NCBI RefSeq assembly: GCF_026410255.1
Contig: NZ_JAPMLL010000012.1
Coordinates: 1 to 64,000, forward strand
Origin: Xanthomarina sp. F1114
GTDB lineage: Bacteria; Bacteroidota; Bacteroidia; Flavobacteriales; Flavobacteriaceae
DNA: 64,000 nt
Direction of reading: 5' to 3'
Shown here: positions 1 through 7,635 of the stretch, piece after piece
Layout: every line of letters starts with the position of its first letter
Position numbering within the stretch: the first letter of the stretch is position 1
Notes under the pieces: generated by a model
What the model was told of the DNA's origin: nothing
What the model saw: only the letters and a program-made list of their open reading frames with translations
Databases searched by the model: none
Position numbers and translations under genes: made by a program

Positions 1-168
1 TTTTTTTTTGGTGTTATTAAAATACTCTGTAAGTGCTACTTCTAAAAAAGAAAATTCATATTCCTGACACTTTTATTCCAAATCTTTAAAAAAAATAAAA
101 AATAGGGGTAACAAAAAAGAACCTGAATTTATATAAGGGTGAATAACAATTTAAAAACCTATTTAATT

Positions 169-1212
169 ATGAAAACTACGAATCTATTTCATCCTAATTC
201 AAACATTTTGAATACGGTGAGCAAAACCTTAAAAACACTTTTGGGAACTACTCTTATGGCTAGTTTAGTATTGACAAGTTGTAGTCCAAACGAAGAGATT
301 GACTATGTACCAGCTCAAGCTCCAGAAAGACCTACAGCTCAAGATTTTTCAAATATTAGAAATCAGGCTCTAGATAATATTACCCAAAACTTCCAATTTA
401 ATGCAGACGATGGGTTTATAACCCTAACCTCTAATCATGGTGTTAGTATCTCTATTGATGGAAACTGCTTAACTAAAAATGGCAATGCTGTAACTGGAAT
501 GGTTGACTTAGAATATGTGGAGATTTTTGAAAAAGGTAATATGATTACCACTAATAAACCTACCATGGGGATTATGCCAAACGGCGATAAAGCTTTATTG
601 CTAACCGGTGGAGAATTCTTTTTAGAAGCTACCCAAGACGGAGTTGCACTAGAAACAAATTGTAGCATGCAATTAGATGTTCCTACAGCATTAACCGGAG
701 GTGCAGATAACGCAATGATTCTTTGGTATGGCAATTTAGACGAAGACGGAAATCTTGCCTGGGAAGAAGCTGAAAATGATACTGGTGCTGAAGGACAAAA
801 TGGTGTTTTTACACAAAACACTACTTATTATGTCATGTTTGATCAATTTGGCTGGACTAATATTGACAGATTTTACAACGACCCAAGACCAAAAACAACA
901 ATTAACGTTAGCGTTCCAACTGGATATAATAACCTTAATAGTGCAATTTACTTATCTTATGACGGTGAAGAATCTGGGCTAGCTCAACTTGACACATACG
1001 ATCCACTTACAGGAAAATTTAGTGAACACTACGGACAAATTCCTATTGGATTAGAATGTCATCTAGTTTTTGCAACAGAAGAAGATGGAAATTGGAGATT
1101 TGCTGTAAAGCCAGTTACCATTGCTGAAGATGGATCTACAATATTTACCTTATCTGAGACTTCTATAGCTACAGAGAACGAGCTGATACTACAAATTAAT
1201 AATCTGCCTTAA
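169..1212 (+). CDS. Hypothetical flavobacterial lipoprotein
   Basis: The predicted product is an exported lipoprotein of about 347 residues. I chose the ATG at 169 rather than the in-frame GTG at 139 because it begins a normal signal sequence. A hydrophobic stretch ends in the lipobox LTSC followed by SPNEE, so the mature protein should be lipidated on Cys. The remainder is acidic, rich in beta-strand-like segments, and has no domain I recognise. A possible fold is a series of Ig-like or beta-sandwich modules, given phrases such as TTINVSVPTGYNN. It is followed by a strong terminator and then the PKD-protein operon, so it is probably a single-gene unit. Function is unknown. Confidence 0.8.
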   Translation: MKTTNLFHPNSNILNTVSKTLKTLLGTTLMASLVLTSCSPNEEIDYVPAQAPERPTAQDFSNIRNQALDNITQNFQFNADDGFITLTSNHGVSISIDGNCLTKNGNAVTGMVDLEYVEIFEKGNMITTNKPTMGIMPNGDKALLLTGGEFFLEATQDGVALETNCSMQLDVPTALTGGADNAMILWYGNLDEDGNLAWEEAENDTGAEGQNGVFTQNTTYYVMFDQFGWTNIDRFYNDPRPKTTINVSVPTGYNNLNSAIYLSYDGEESGLAQLDTYDPLTGKFSEHYGQIPIGLECHLVFATEEDGNWRFAVKPVTIAEDGSTIFTLSETSIATENELILQINNLP

Positions 1213-1223
1213 TTTAACCTTGA

Positions 1224-1256
1224 AAAAAGCGATGGTTGTAGAGACCATCGCTTTTT
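1224..1256 (+). terminator. Rho-independent terminator of the lipoprotein gene
   Basis: An 8-bp perfect stem GCGATGGT/ACCATCGC (1229-1236 with 1244-1251) has a 7-nt loop, an A-run before it and TTTTT after it. It separates the first lipoprotein from the PKD/CHAT operon. Confidence 0.9.
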
Positions 1257-1288
1257 GTATTTTAGCAAGGACCTAATTATTAAAAATC

Positions 1289-3244
1289 ATGAGAAAATCA
1301 TTTACTTTTATACTTTTTTGCTGTTGTTTTCAATGGCTTTTTGCACAAAATACACCTTCTCAAGATTCAATTTCTCGTGTTGCAACTATTAAAAATCAGG
1401 AAGAAGGAACAACTATCCAGTTTTTTCCAGAAACTCCAGCTTTAGAACAAATTGCTGGAGCACCTAAAGCCTTCTACTCCTATTATTGGGAATTTGATGA
1501 TGGTAGCTTTAGTAAAGAAGAAAACCCAAAACACAGCTATAAAACCCCCGGTAATTACGAAGTAAAACTATGGGCTACCAATAATTATGATACTGGCAAA
1601 CCTCCAAGTTCCAGGCCAAAAAAAATTACGGTTAGTAAAACAGATGCATCTTTAAAAGATGAAGCTTCAATGACCGAAGATTTCTCACTTCAACGGAATA
1701 GAGAACCTATGCCAGAAGAAGATATGGTATTAATTGTAAGCTATAAGAACTATTTAAACTACACCGCAAACGGAAAACTATATCTGTTTTATAATGAACA
1801 AAAATATAAAGCAGACAACTTTAATATTGAAGATATTAGAACCTATCACAATGAGAAACATTTGGCTAAAACCGATTTTGTTTATACTAACAATATCGAC
1901 AACTCTGAATACACATTATTGGCTTCGGCAGAAAATGAGCTTTTAAATCTAAAAACCAAACCCCAAGATTCTACTATAAAAACCAACCTTCCTTTAACCT
2001 TAGAAGCTTCAAAAGCCTATTATAGAAATTATGAGCAGTTCGAGTTTAATAATATGGAACCTAATGAGGAACGGAATTTGTTTTTCACCTTAAAAACACC
2101 ACCAGAAATGCTAAAAGATACTAGCGCCATAATTTCTGTTAGAGGAGTTTACGTGCCCGATGCTAATTTTGACAACCACAAAGTGAAAGACATGGAAATG
2201 GAGATTGTAACCTCTCACGATCCTAACAAAATGTCTAGTAACAGTACCTTTATGAATTATAGATTGGTACGCCATAAAACCTTGAAATATAAAATTAAAT
2301 TTCAAAATAATGGTGAAGGACCTGCACGAACTATTAGGCTAGAAACTGACATTCCAGATATGCTGGACAAATCGACCATTGAGGTTACAGATATGTATCC
2401 AAAATGTGAAATATGTCCAAAAGAAGAAGTTCAATATAGCTGTTTGGATACTACCTTTACAGATACTCAAGCTATTTTTACTTTTAAAAACATCTATTTA
2501 CCTGGCAGTGAACAGAAAAATGTAAAAGTCTACGATTCTACCAAAGGTTTCGTTACCTACAACATAAAATTTGCCAAAGATTTTCACAAGCAAAAAACCA
2601 AAAGCCGCACAGCCATCATTTTTGACAAAAACGAACCTATTATTACAAATTATTCAACCACTAGATTTGTTCCAGGAATTTCTATTGGGGCCAAAGTGGG
2701 ATATAATATGTTTTCAGACTTAATAAATTCTGAAAGTTACTTTCTAGGTGCTACCATTTCACCATATAAATCCTATCGTTGGTATTGGCAAGTTGAATTA
2801 TTAAACAGTTTTCATTCGTACAACGACAAAACAAAAATTACCGATGAATTTGTTCGAGGCACTCAAGACCTTGAGTTTTTACAACGGACTACCACAAATT
2901 CCAGTTATAAAAATGTAGATTGGGAAATTCCGGTGCTTATGCGTTATAACCTTAACAACTATATTGGATTAGGTGCTGGGGTACAAGGTATGTTTACGCT
3001 AAGCGAAAAGCAAACACAGGATATTTTAATAGAACAATTTGAAGGCAATACAGACGACTATTTAATAAATAGTGCAGAAGCTAAAAATGAATACAAGGAA
3101 GCTTTTAGCAATTTTAGAGCTGGCTTATTGTTTGAGGTAACAGCCGGATTCGCACGTATTGGCCCAAGTATTGGTGCTCGGTATGTGCTTAATTTTAAAG
3201 ACGATTATAACTATTTGCAATTGTATGCCATTTGGAAGTTCTAA
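1289..3244 (+). CDS. PKD-domain protein with C-terminal outer-membrane barrel
   Basis: This 651-aa protein starts with a signal peptide (MRKSFTFILFCCCFQWLFAQ). A PKD domain follows at about residues 65-115, with the diagnostic run YYWEFDDGSFSKEENPKHSY. A middle region around 310-450 contains HDPNK and KIKFQNNGEGPA, typical of the conserved repeat/DUF11-like domain of Bacteroidota surface proteins. From about residue 460 the sequence alternates like an outer-membrane beta-barrel (ISIGAKVGYNMFSDLI to the C-terminal LQLYAIWKF, ending in aromatic Phe). It therefore probably spans the outer membrane with adhesive or binding modules. The TPR-CHAT protease gene starts 32 bp downstream, so the two are probably co-transcribed and the barrel may work with that protease. 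The exact function is not known. Confidence 0.75.
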   Translation: MRKSFTFILFCCCFQWLFAQNTPSQDSISRVATIKNQEEGTTIQFFPETPALEQIAGAPKAFYSYYWEFDDGSFSKEENPKHSYKTPGNYEVKLWATNNYDTGKPPSSRPKKITVSKTDASLKDEASMTEDFSLQRNREPMPEEDMVLIVSYKNYLNYTANGKLYLFYNEQKYKADNFNIEDIRTYHNEKHLAKTDFVYTNNIDNSEYTLLASAENELLNLKTKPQDSTIKTNLPLTLEASKAYYRNYEQFEFNNMEPNEERNLFFTLKTPPEMLKDTSAIISVRGVYVPDANFDNHKVKDMEMEIVTSHDPNKMSSNSTFMNYRLVRHKTLKYKIKFQNNGEGPARTIRLETDIPDMLDKSTIEVTDMYPKCEICPKEEVQYSCLDTTFTDTQAIFTFKNIYLPGSEQKNVKVYDSTKGFVTYNIKFAKDFHKQKTKSRTAIIFDKNEPIITNYSTTRFVPGISIGAKVGYNMFSDLINSESYFLGATISPYKSYRWYWQVELLNSFHSYNDKTKITDEFVRGTQDLEFLQRTTTNSSYKNVDWEIPVLMRYNLNNYIGLGAGVQGMFTLSEKQTQDILIEQFEGNTDDYLINSAEAKNEYKEAFSNFRAGLLFEVTAGFARIGPSIGARYVLNFKDDYNYLQLYAIWKF

Positions 3245-3276
3245 TCTGGAAAAAAACTATTTTGTATGAGTCTCTT

Positions 3277-5847
3277 ATGAAAAGAAAACTCCTTCTATTG
3301 CTTTTTTGTATTGGAAATTTTGCTTTTTCGCAGAGTTTAGAAGAAACTATTTATTCTACTACCGAAAAATTTATCGCAAATAAAAGTTTACAAACCCTTG
3401 ACGTTTTAAGTGAAAAGGAAATTGCTTTTAAAAATCAGATTACAACAAAAGACGAACAACTAGCTTTTGTCTTCTTGCTCTGCAACAAAGCTTTTTATTT
3501 AAAAGATTTAAATAGGTTTAATCCAGCCATAAAATCTTATGAAACCGCCTGGACATATTATAATGAAAATGAGCTTGCCAAAATTTCTGATTATGATATT
3601 ATTGAATTTTGCTTAAAACCTCTAGGAAACCTATACACGAAAACCAACAATTATACAGATGCCGAAAATACCATAAAGCAGTATCTATCTATAGCAAAAA
3701 AAAGAGAAGACCAGACTCAATATATTGCTGGTATAATCAATCTGGCTGTACTTTATCAAACCCGAGGGATGCATCAATCGGTGGTAGATTTAATAAATAA
3801 AAACCTTGATATTTCAAAAATTGACCCTAAGCAACAAGACAAGTTAAACACACTTAAAGCTTCTAGTTTAATTGCTTTAAATAAACCAAAAAATTCCGAT
3901 TTAGAAAACAACATTGTCTTTCACGACTCCAAAAACCAATACAACAGATACCAATTGGAATACGAGTTGGCTTTAAAAAGTGGCGATTATATGTCGGCTT
4001 TAAAGCATTTTAATAAGTCTTTATTGTTTCAGAAAAGTGACTCTCTTTCCAAAAGAGAAATCGCTAAAAATCATCTACAAAAAGGACAATTAGCATATTT
4101 ACTTCAGGATTTTGAAAAAGCCAATACAAACTTACAACTTGCTTTACAGATTTTACTTCCTAATTTAAAAGGAGAATCTATTCCTGAGAAAACAACATTA
4201 TACGCAGAAAATACGTTTATAGATATTTTTGATTTACTAGCCAGACTTCAAGTAAACCCTGAAAAAGCACTTAAATATTACAATTTAAGCTTTTATGTAT
4301 CAGACTTATTAACTGAAAATCTCACATCTCAAGAGTCGAAAATTGCCAATCAAACAAATAATAGAAACAGATCTGAATACTGCATAGAACTACTTTTTAA
4401 AAGCTATCAAAAAAACTCAGACACAGCAATATTTACTTCTGCTTTAACTTATGCAGAAACATATAAAGCATCTATTTTAAAAGACGTTTTCAAGAAGAAA
4501 TCCTTGCTACAACAACATCCAAAAGATAGTTTATTAATTAAAGAACAGAAACTACTTAAGCAACAAGAGCAGATTACAGATATACTAATAAAAACACAAC
4601 TAGGTTATAAAACTTCAACAAACGACAGTCTTAACAAACAACTTTTAAACCTTAGTATTGACTTAAAAAAGCTTCATTCTTACATTGATGCCAAATATCC
4701 TCAAACTAAAAACCATCTGGATATTATAAAAATTCAAAAACAGCTTCAAGCAGACAAAGCAAATCTGGCTGTATATTTTTATGGGAAACACGCTATCTAT
4801 CTGTTTATCATTTCAGAAAAAAACACAGAGTTCTTAAAAATAGAATTGACAGACAGTTTTAAAAACGACATAACTAGCTTTATTCATTTATTTGATACTC
4901 CTTCAGCAATCAACAATAATATTAAAGAGTATACAAGTCAAGCTTATAACTTGTACCAACTGCTGAAAGTAGAAAAAGTATCAAATTCTAAAAACCTTAT
5001 TATTATTCCTGACGGTTTATTAAATTTTATTCCCTTTGAAGCTTTATTAACTAAAAACATTGAAAGCAGTAATTTTTCGAAAATGCCATTTTTGGTAAAA
5101 CAACAAACTTTGGCCTACAACTCCAGTATTGAGTTTTATTTACAAGCAAAGACCGCATCAAAAACCACGAACCTTTTAGGTGTTTTTCCTGTGTTTGAAA
5201 ACAGTAATCAAATGCTTCGCTATTCTGTAGATGAAGCTCAAGCTATAAAGGCTGAAACTCACGGAAATGTTTTAATGCATGCCGAAGCTAGCAAACAGAA
5301 TTTTATTGATTCTGTTTCAAAATACGATATTTTGCACCTTTCTACACATGCTACAGGAGGCGACTTCGTAAACCCAGCAAGTTTAGCTTTTTATGATGAA
5401 CCTATGCTGTTAAATGAATTATACAGTTTAAACATAAATCCAGAGCTGGTTGTTTTAAGTGCTTGTGAAACCGGAATTGGCAAACTACAAAAAGGTGAAG
5501 GTGCAATGAGTATTGCCCGAGGTTTTCAATATGCTGGCGCAAAAAACCTTTTGTATTCTTTATGGCAAATAAACGATGCCTCTACTGCCCGACTAATGAC
5601 ATTGTTTTATAAAAACTACCTAAAAACTAATTCAGCTTTTATAGCCAACAGACAATCTAAACTTAACTATCTAAATGATAAATCTATAAGTAATATAAAG
5701 AAGTCGCCTTACTATTGGAGTGCTTTTGTTTATTATGGAGAAGTAGTTCATGAAACTAGTTCGAAGTTATTTTTATATTATTCCCTTGGAGCATTAGCAG
5801 CATTAATTATTGTATTTTTATACTTTAGAAAAAAAAACGCACAATGA
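3277..5847 (+). CDS. TPR-CHAT family cysteine protease (paralogue 1)
   Basis: The product is 856 aa when started at the ATG at 3277, which begins a signal peptide (MKRKLLLLLFCIGNFAFSQ); an upstream in-frame start at 3232 lies inside the previous gene. Residues of about 20-420 are helical TPR-like repeats. A coiled-coil-like linker follows, and the C-terminal CHAT (caspase HetF associated with TPRs) domain covers about 530-830. The expected catalytic dyad is present: His691 in LHLSTHATGG and Cys730 in LSACETG. A membrane helix (YYSLGALAALIIVFLYF) and a short basic tail end the protein. I infer a periplasmic protease anchored in the inner membrane by its C-terminus. Its stop overlaps the start of the retropepsin gene by 4 bp, so the two are translationally coupled. 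Substrate unknown. Confidence 0.88.
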   Translation: MKRKLLLLLFCIGNFAFSQSLEETIYSTTEKFIANKSLQTLDVLSEKEIAFKNQITTKDEQLAFVFLLCNKAFYLKDLNRFNPAIKSYETAWTYYNENELAKISDYDIIEFCLKPLGNLYTKTNNYTDAENTIKQYLSIAKKREDQTQYIAGIINLAVLYQTRGMHQSVVDLINKNLDISKIDPKQQDKLNTLKASSLIALNKPKNSDLENNIVFHDSKNQYNRYQLEYELALKSGDYMSALKHFNKSLLFQKSDSLSKREIAKNHLQKGQLAYLLQDFEKANTNLQLALQILLPNLKGESIPEKTTLYAENTFIDIFDLLARLQVNPEKALKYYNLSFYVSDLLTENLTSQESKIANQTNNRNRSEYCIELLFKSYQKNSDTAIFTSALTYAETYKASILKDVFKKKSLLQQHPKDSLLIKEQKLLKQQEQITDILIKTQLGYKTSTNDSLNKQLLNLSIDLKKLHSYIDAKYPQTKNHLDIIKIQKQLQADKANLAVYFYGKHAIYLFIISEKNTEFLKIELTDSFKNDITSFIHLFDTPSAINNNIKEYTSQAYNLYQLLKVEKVSNSKNLIIIPDGLLNFIPFEALLTKNIESSNFSKMPFLVKQQTLAYNSSIEFYLQAKTASKTTNLLGVFPVFENSNQMLRYSVDEAQAIKAETHGNVLMHAEASKQNFIDSVSKYDILHLSTHATGGDFVNPASLAFYDEPMLLNELYSLNINPELVVLSACETGIGKLQKGEGAMSIARGFQYAGAKNLLYSLWQINDASTARLMTLFYKNYLKTNSAFIANRQSKLNYLNDKSISNIKKSPYYWSAFVYYGEVVHETSSKLFLYYSLGALAALIIVFLYFRKKNAQ

Positions 5848-6299
5848 CTACAATTGAAGATTTAAGTCTAAAGGATTTTCTTTTAGAAAAAGGATACACA
5901 AAAATTAAATTGAAACTTACCAAAACGAATCACTTTGAAATAAAAGCCACAATTAACGGTATTAAAGGTCTTTTTATTTTAGATACTGGCGCATCTAGTT
6001 CTTGTGTAGGATTTGATGCTGTTGAAACTTTTAAATTAAAAGCAAAAGATTCTGAAATAAAAGCTGCTGGAGCTGGAGCTGTAGATATGCTTACTCAAAT
6101 TTCTAAAAAAAATAAAATTAAAATAGGGAAATGGAAAAAAGACAAGATAGCTCTTATTTTATTTAACTTAAGTCACGTAAATACAGCTTTACTTACCCAT
6201 AATGCGCAACCTGTTGACGGTATTATTGGTGCTGACATTTTAAAAAAAGGAAAAGGTATTATTGATTACGACAAGAAGTACTTGTACCTTAAACTATAA
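5844..6299 (+). CDS. Retropepsin-like (clan AA) aspartic protease
   Basis: This 151-aa protein carries the aspartic protease signature FILDTGASSS with catalytic Asp47, and the later hydrophobic-Gly motif DGIIGADIL at about 127-135, as in bacterial retropepsin-like proteins that act as homodimers. There is no signal peptide or membrane helix, so it should be cytoplasmic, whereas the CHAT protein upstream appears to be periplasmic with only a short basic tail inside. The ATGA overlap with the CHAT stop implies coupled translation and a functional link. The substrate is unknown; possible targets are the CHAT tail or the nearby response regulator, but nothing in the sequence decides this. Confidence 0.85.
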   Translation: MTTIEDLSLKDFLLEKGYTKIKLKLTKTNHFEIKATINGIKGLFILDTGASSSCVGFDAVETFKLKAKDSEIKAAGAGAVDMLTQISKKNKIKIGKWKKDKIALILFNLSHVNTALLTHNAQPVDGIIGADILKKGKGIIDYDKKYLYLKL

Positions 6300-6319
6300 G
6301 TTTCATTTTTTATTTATTT

Positions 6320-6327
6320 TAATTTTG
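6320..6327 (+). promoter_or_regulatory. -7 box of the response-regulator gene
   Basis: TAATTTTG matches the Bacteroidota -7 consensus TAnnTTTG and lies 31 bp before the ATG at 6359. No TTG is found at the usual -33 distance, so an activator or read-through from the CHAT operon may also contribute. Confidence 0.4.
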
Positions 6328-6358
6328 TTAAATTCAAGTTCTAATTAATTAATAACTC

Positions 6359-6985
6359 ATGCAAGCTTCCATAATAATAGCAGACGATCATCCCTTAATA
6401 TTAAAGGGTCTAAACGACTTTTTATTGGAGAAAGAATACAATGTATTGGCAAGTGCTGTTAATGGCAAAGAAGCTTTTGAGCTTATAAAAAATCACAAAC
6501 CAGAAATTGCTATTTTAGATATACAAATGCCTTTTCTTACAGGCTTAGAGATTGCCGAACAGTGTAAAGAGCTTAACTACGCCACAAAAATTATACTTAT
6601 TACTTTTGAAAAAGATGAAGCTATCTATAAACAGGCCAAATCTTTAAACATTTATGGCTATGTTTTAAAAGAATTTGCTTTAGCCGAAATTGAACATTGT
6701 ATTGATGCAGTAACAAAAGACATCCCTTATTTTAGCGAAGAATTGCTTTCCTACTTGGAGGTTGAGGAAGCTCCAGAAGAAATTGACTCTCTTACGCCAA
6801 CAGAAATAGATGTTTTAAAACATATTTCTGATAATAAGACGGCAAAAGAGATTGGGGAGTTAATGTTTATTTCTTTTAGAACAGTAGAAAAGCATAAAAG
6901 TAATATTAACAAAAAACTGAATCTAGCTCCTACAAAATACAGCTTATTGTTTTGGGCAAAAGAGAATAAGAACCATTTAAAGTGA
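6359..6985 (+). CDS. NarL/LuxR-family response regulator
   Basis: This 208-aa two-component regulator has an N-terminal receiver (about 1-120) with acidic pocket D9/D10, phospho-acceptor Asp54 in AILDIQMP, the Thr of ILITF and the Lys of VLKEF. A C-terminal LuxR-type helix-turn-helix follows at about 143-205 (LTPTEIDVLKHISDNKTAKEI and FRTVEKHKSNI). No histidine kinase gene is adjacent, so its partner is encoded elsewhere. It lies 59 bp after the retropepsin gene on the same strand. A perfect 18-bp palindrome begins 4 bp after its stop codon and another lies 300 bp further on; such two-fold sites fit a LuxR-type dimer, so I infer that this regulator controls the small transcripts proposed downstream. 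Confidence 0.92.
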   Translation: MQASIIIADDHPLILKGLNDFLLEKEYNVLASAVNGKEAFELIKNHKPEIAILDIQMPFLTGLEIAEQCKELNYATKIILITFEKDEAIYKQAKSLNIYGYVLKEFALAEIEHCIDAVTKDIPYFSEELLSYLEVEEAPEEIDSLTPTEIDVLKHISDNKTAKEIGELMFISFRTVEKHKSNINKKLNLAPTKYSLLFWAKENKNHLK

Positions 6986-6988
6986 AAT

Positions 6989-7006
6989 ATACGTAGTACT
7001 ACGTAT
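6989..7006. promoter_or_regulatory. 18-bp perfect palindrome, putative response-regulator operator A
   Basis: ATACGTAGTACTACGTAT is its own reverse complement over all 18 bases. It sits 4 bp after the response-regulator stop and 10 bp before conserved core element A. Its centre lies about 43 bp upstream of the transcription start proposed at 7041, the usual spacing for an activator that overlaps the upstream promoter box. Assignment to the adjacent LuxR-type regulator is inferred from proximity and dyad symmetry. Confidence 0.6.
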
Positions 7007-7016
7007 TGTTTGACGT

Positions 7017-7050
7017 GCTAATAATTGCGATATTTGTTTTGCTATTAATT
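7017..7050 (+). promoter_or_regulatory. Conserved core element A (activator-dependent promoter and 5' end)
   Basis: GCTAATAATTGCGATATTTG (7017-7036), four bases, then GCTATTAATT (7041-7050). The same string with one change per block occurs at 7324-7357, and a shorter version lies on the minus strand at 45013-45035. GATATTTG resembles a Bacteroidota -7 box (TAnnTTTG) with a poor first base, as expected for a promoter that needs an activator. There is no TTG box at the normal distance. Confidence 0.5.
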
Positions 7051-7115
7051 AGTTCTTAGGGAGAATTATGAAAGCTCTAAATAGTTTTAAATTATTTAGG
7101 GCTTTCTTCATTTAT
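7041..7115 (+). ncRNA. Candidate small RNA A, ending in a hairpin
   Basis: The proposed transcript starts near the conserved GCTATTAAT and ends after a strong hairpin. Its 14-bp stem pairs 7070-7083 with 7093-7106 (13 Watson-Crick pairs and one G-U) around a 9-nt loop, followed by the T-rich TTCATTTAT. A 20-codon reading frame starts at 7068, but its start codon touches the hairpin arm and it has no counterpart in copy B, so I favour a non-coding RNA. The promoter-operator arrangement upstream is repeated at copies B and C. Confidence 0.4.
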
Positions 7116-7295
7116 ACACTTTTCTTATAACTTGGCTATAACCGGAATTTAAATTTAATTATTGACAAGCTATTATTTTCAAACCAATAAATGGCTTAAA
7201 AATCTTTATAAACACAGCTAATTAGCACAAAATACATATTTAAAGCACGTAAATAGATTCCTTATAATTAGTAAATAATCTGTCCAAATAGAAAA

Positions 7296-7313
7296 ATACG
7301 TATTAATACGTAT
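7296..7313. promoter_or_regulatory. 18-bp perfect palindrome, putative response-regulator operator B
   Basis: ATACGTATTAATACGTAT is a perfect dyad of the same length as operator A and shares the outer ATACGTA/TACGTAT arms. It lies exactly 10 bp before core element B, the same spacing as in copy A. Only the central four bases differ (GTAC in A, TTAA in B), and they remain palindromic, which suggests selection for dyad symmetry. Confidence 0.6.
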
Positions 7314-7323
7314 AGGTTAACTA

Positions 7324-7357
7324 GCTAATAATTCCGATATTTGACTAGCTATTAATC
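7324..7357 (+). promoter_or_regulatory. Conserved core element B
   Basis: GCTAATAATTCCGATATTTG, four bases, then GCTATTAATC. It differs from core A at one base in each block while the linkers around it have diverged, so the blocks appear constrained. It has the same -7-like GATATTTG and the same distance to the upstream palindrome. Confidence 0.5.
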
Positions 7358-7424
7358 AATTATCTTTTAAGGGAAAACCTATAATAACTCTGTGTAACAT
7401 GAAACACAGGGTTATATTTCCTTT
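7348..7424 (+). ncRNA. Candidate small RNA B, ending in a hairpin
   Basis: The proposed transcript begins at GCTATTAATC and runs through a purine-rich AAGGGAAAA to a 12-bp hairpin. The arms are 7384-7395 and 7404-7415 (one G-U pair, 8-nt loop), followed by ATTTCCTTT. The stem sequence is unlike that of copy A, yet both stems have CTCT on the 5' arm facing AGGG on the 3' arm, each with a G-U pair. Only an 11-codon frame is present, so it is unlikely to be coding. Confidence 0.4.
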
Positions 7425-7463
7425 AAAAATTTAAAGTGCACCTAAATCTAAAATTTTTAAACC

Positions 7464-7565
7464 ATGGACAACGAATCCGAAACTGTCAATAAAGTTTTTA
7501 TCATTGGGCTGGTTATTATTGTTGTAACCGTAATTTCAATGAACGTACTTGTTAACTTCATTTAA
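7464..7565 (+). CDS. Small single-span membrane protein (33 aa)
   Basis: A 33-residue frame starts MDNESETVNK and continues into a clean hydrophobic segment (VFIIGLVIIVVTVISMNVLV) before the stop. The layout of an acidic-polar N-terminus and one helix fits a small inner-membrane protein. There is no clear ribosome-binding site, which is normal for Bacteroidota. It lies downstream of candidate small RNA B and could be expressed by read-through. I do not recognise a family; coding status rests on composition and frame only. Confidence 0.5.
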   Translation: MDNESETVNKVFIIGLVIIVVTVISMNVLVNFI

Positions 7566-7572
7566 TTTTTTT

Positions 7573-7610
7573 AATAAAAAAAAGCGTAACTAAAATTATA
7601 ATTACGCCTT
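7573..7610 (-). terminator. Terminator downstream of sucB
   Basis: Read on the minus strand, the stem GCGTAA/TTACGC (7602-7607 with 7584-7589) is extended by neighbouring A/T pairs and followed by a run of eight T. It closes the sucA-M23-sucB operon and may also stop transcripts of the 33-aa gene from the other side. Confidence 0.7.
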
Positions 7611-7635
7611 TTCTATACACTAATATATTAAGAAC

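Noticed and set aside
435-821. Long frames antisense to confident genes, such as 435-821, 42361-42711 and 62743-63072
   Set aside because: They lie opposite well-supported genes, have no family features, and follow from the codon bias of the sense strand.
7068-7130. A 20-codon reading frame inside small RNA candidate A (MKALNSFKLF...)
   Set aside because: Its start codon touches the first hairpin arm, the frame is built from the inverted repeat, and copies B and C have no matching peptide. A leader peptide is not excluded, but RNA is the simpler reading.
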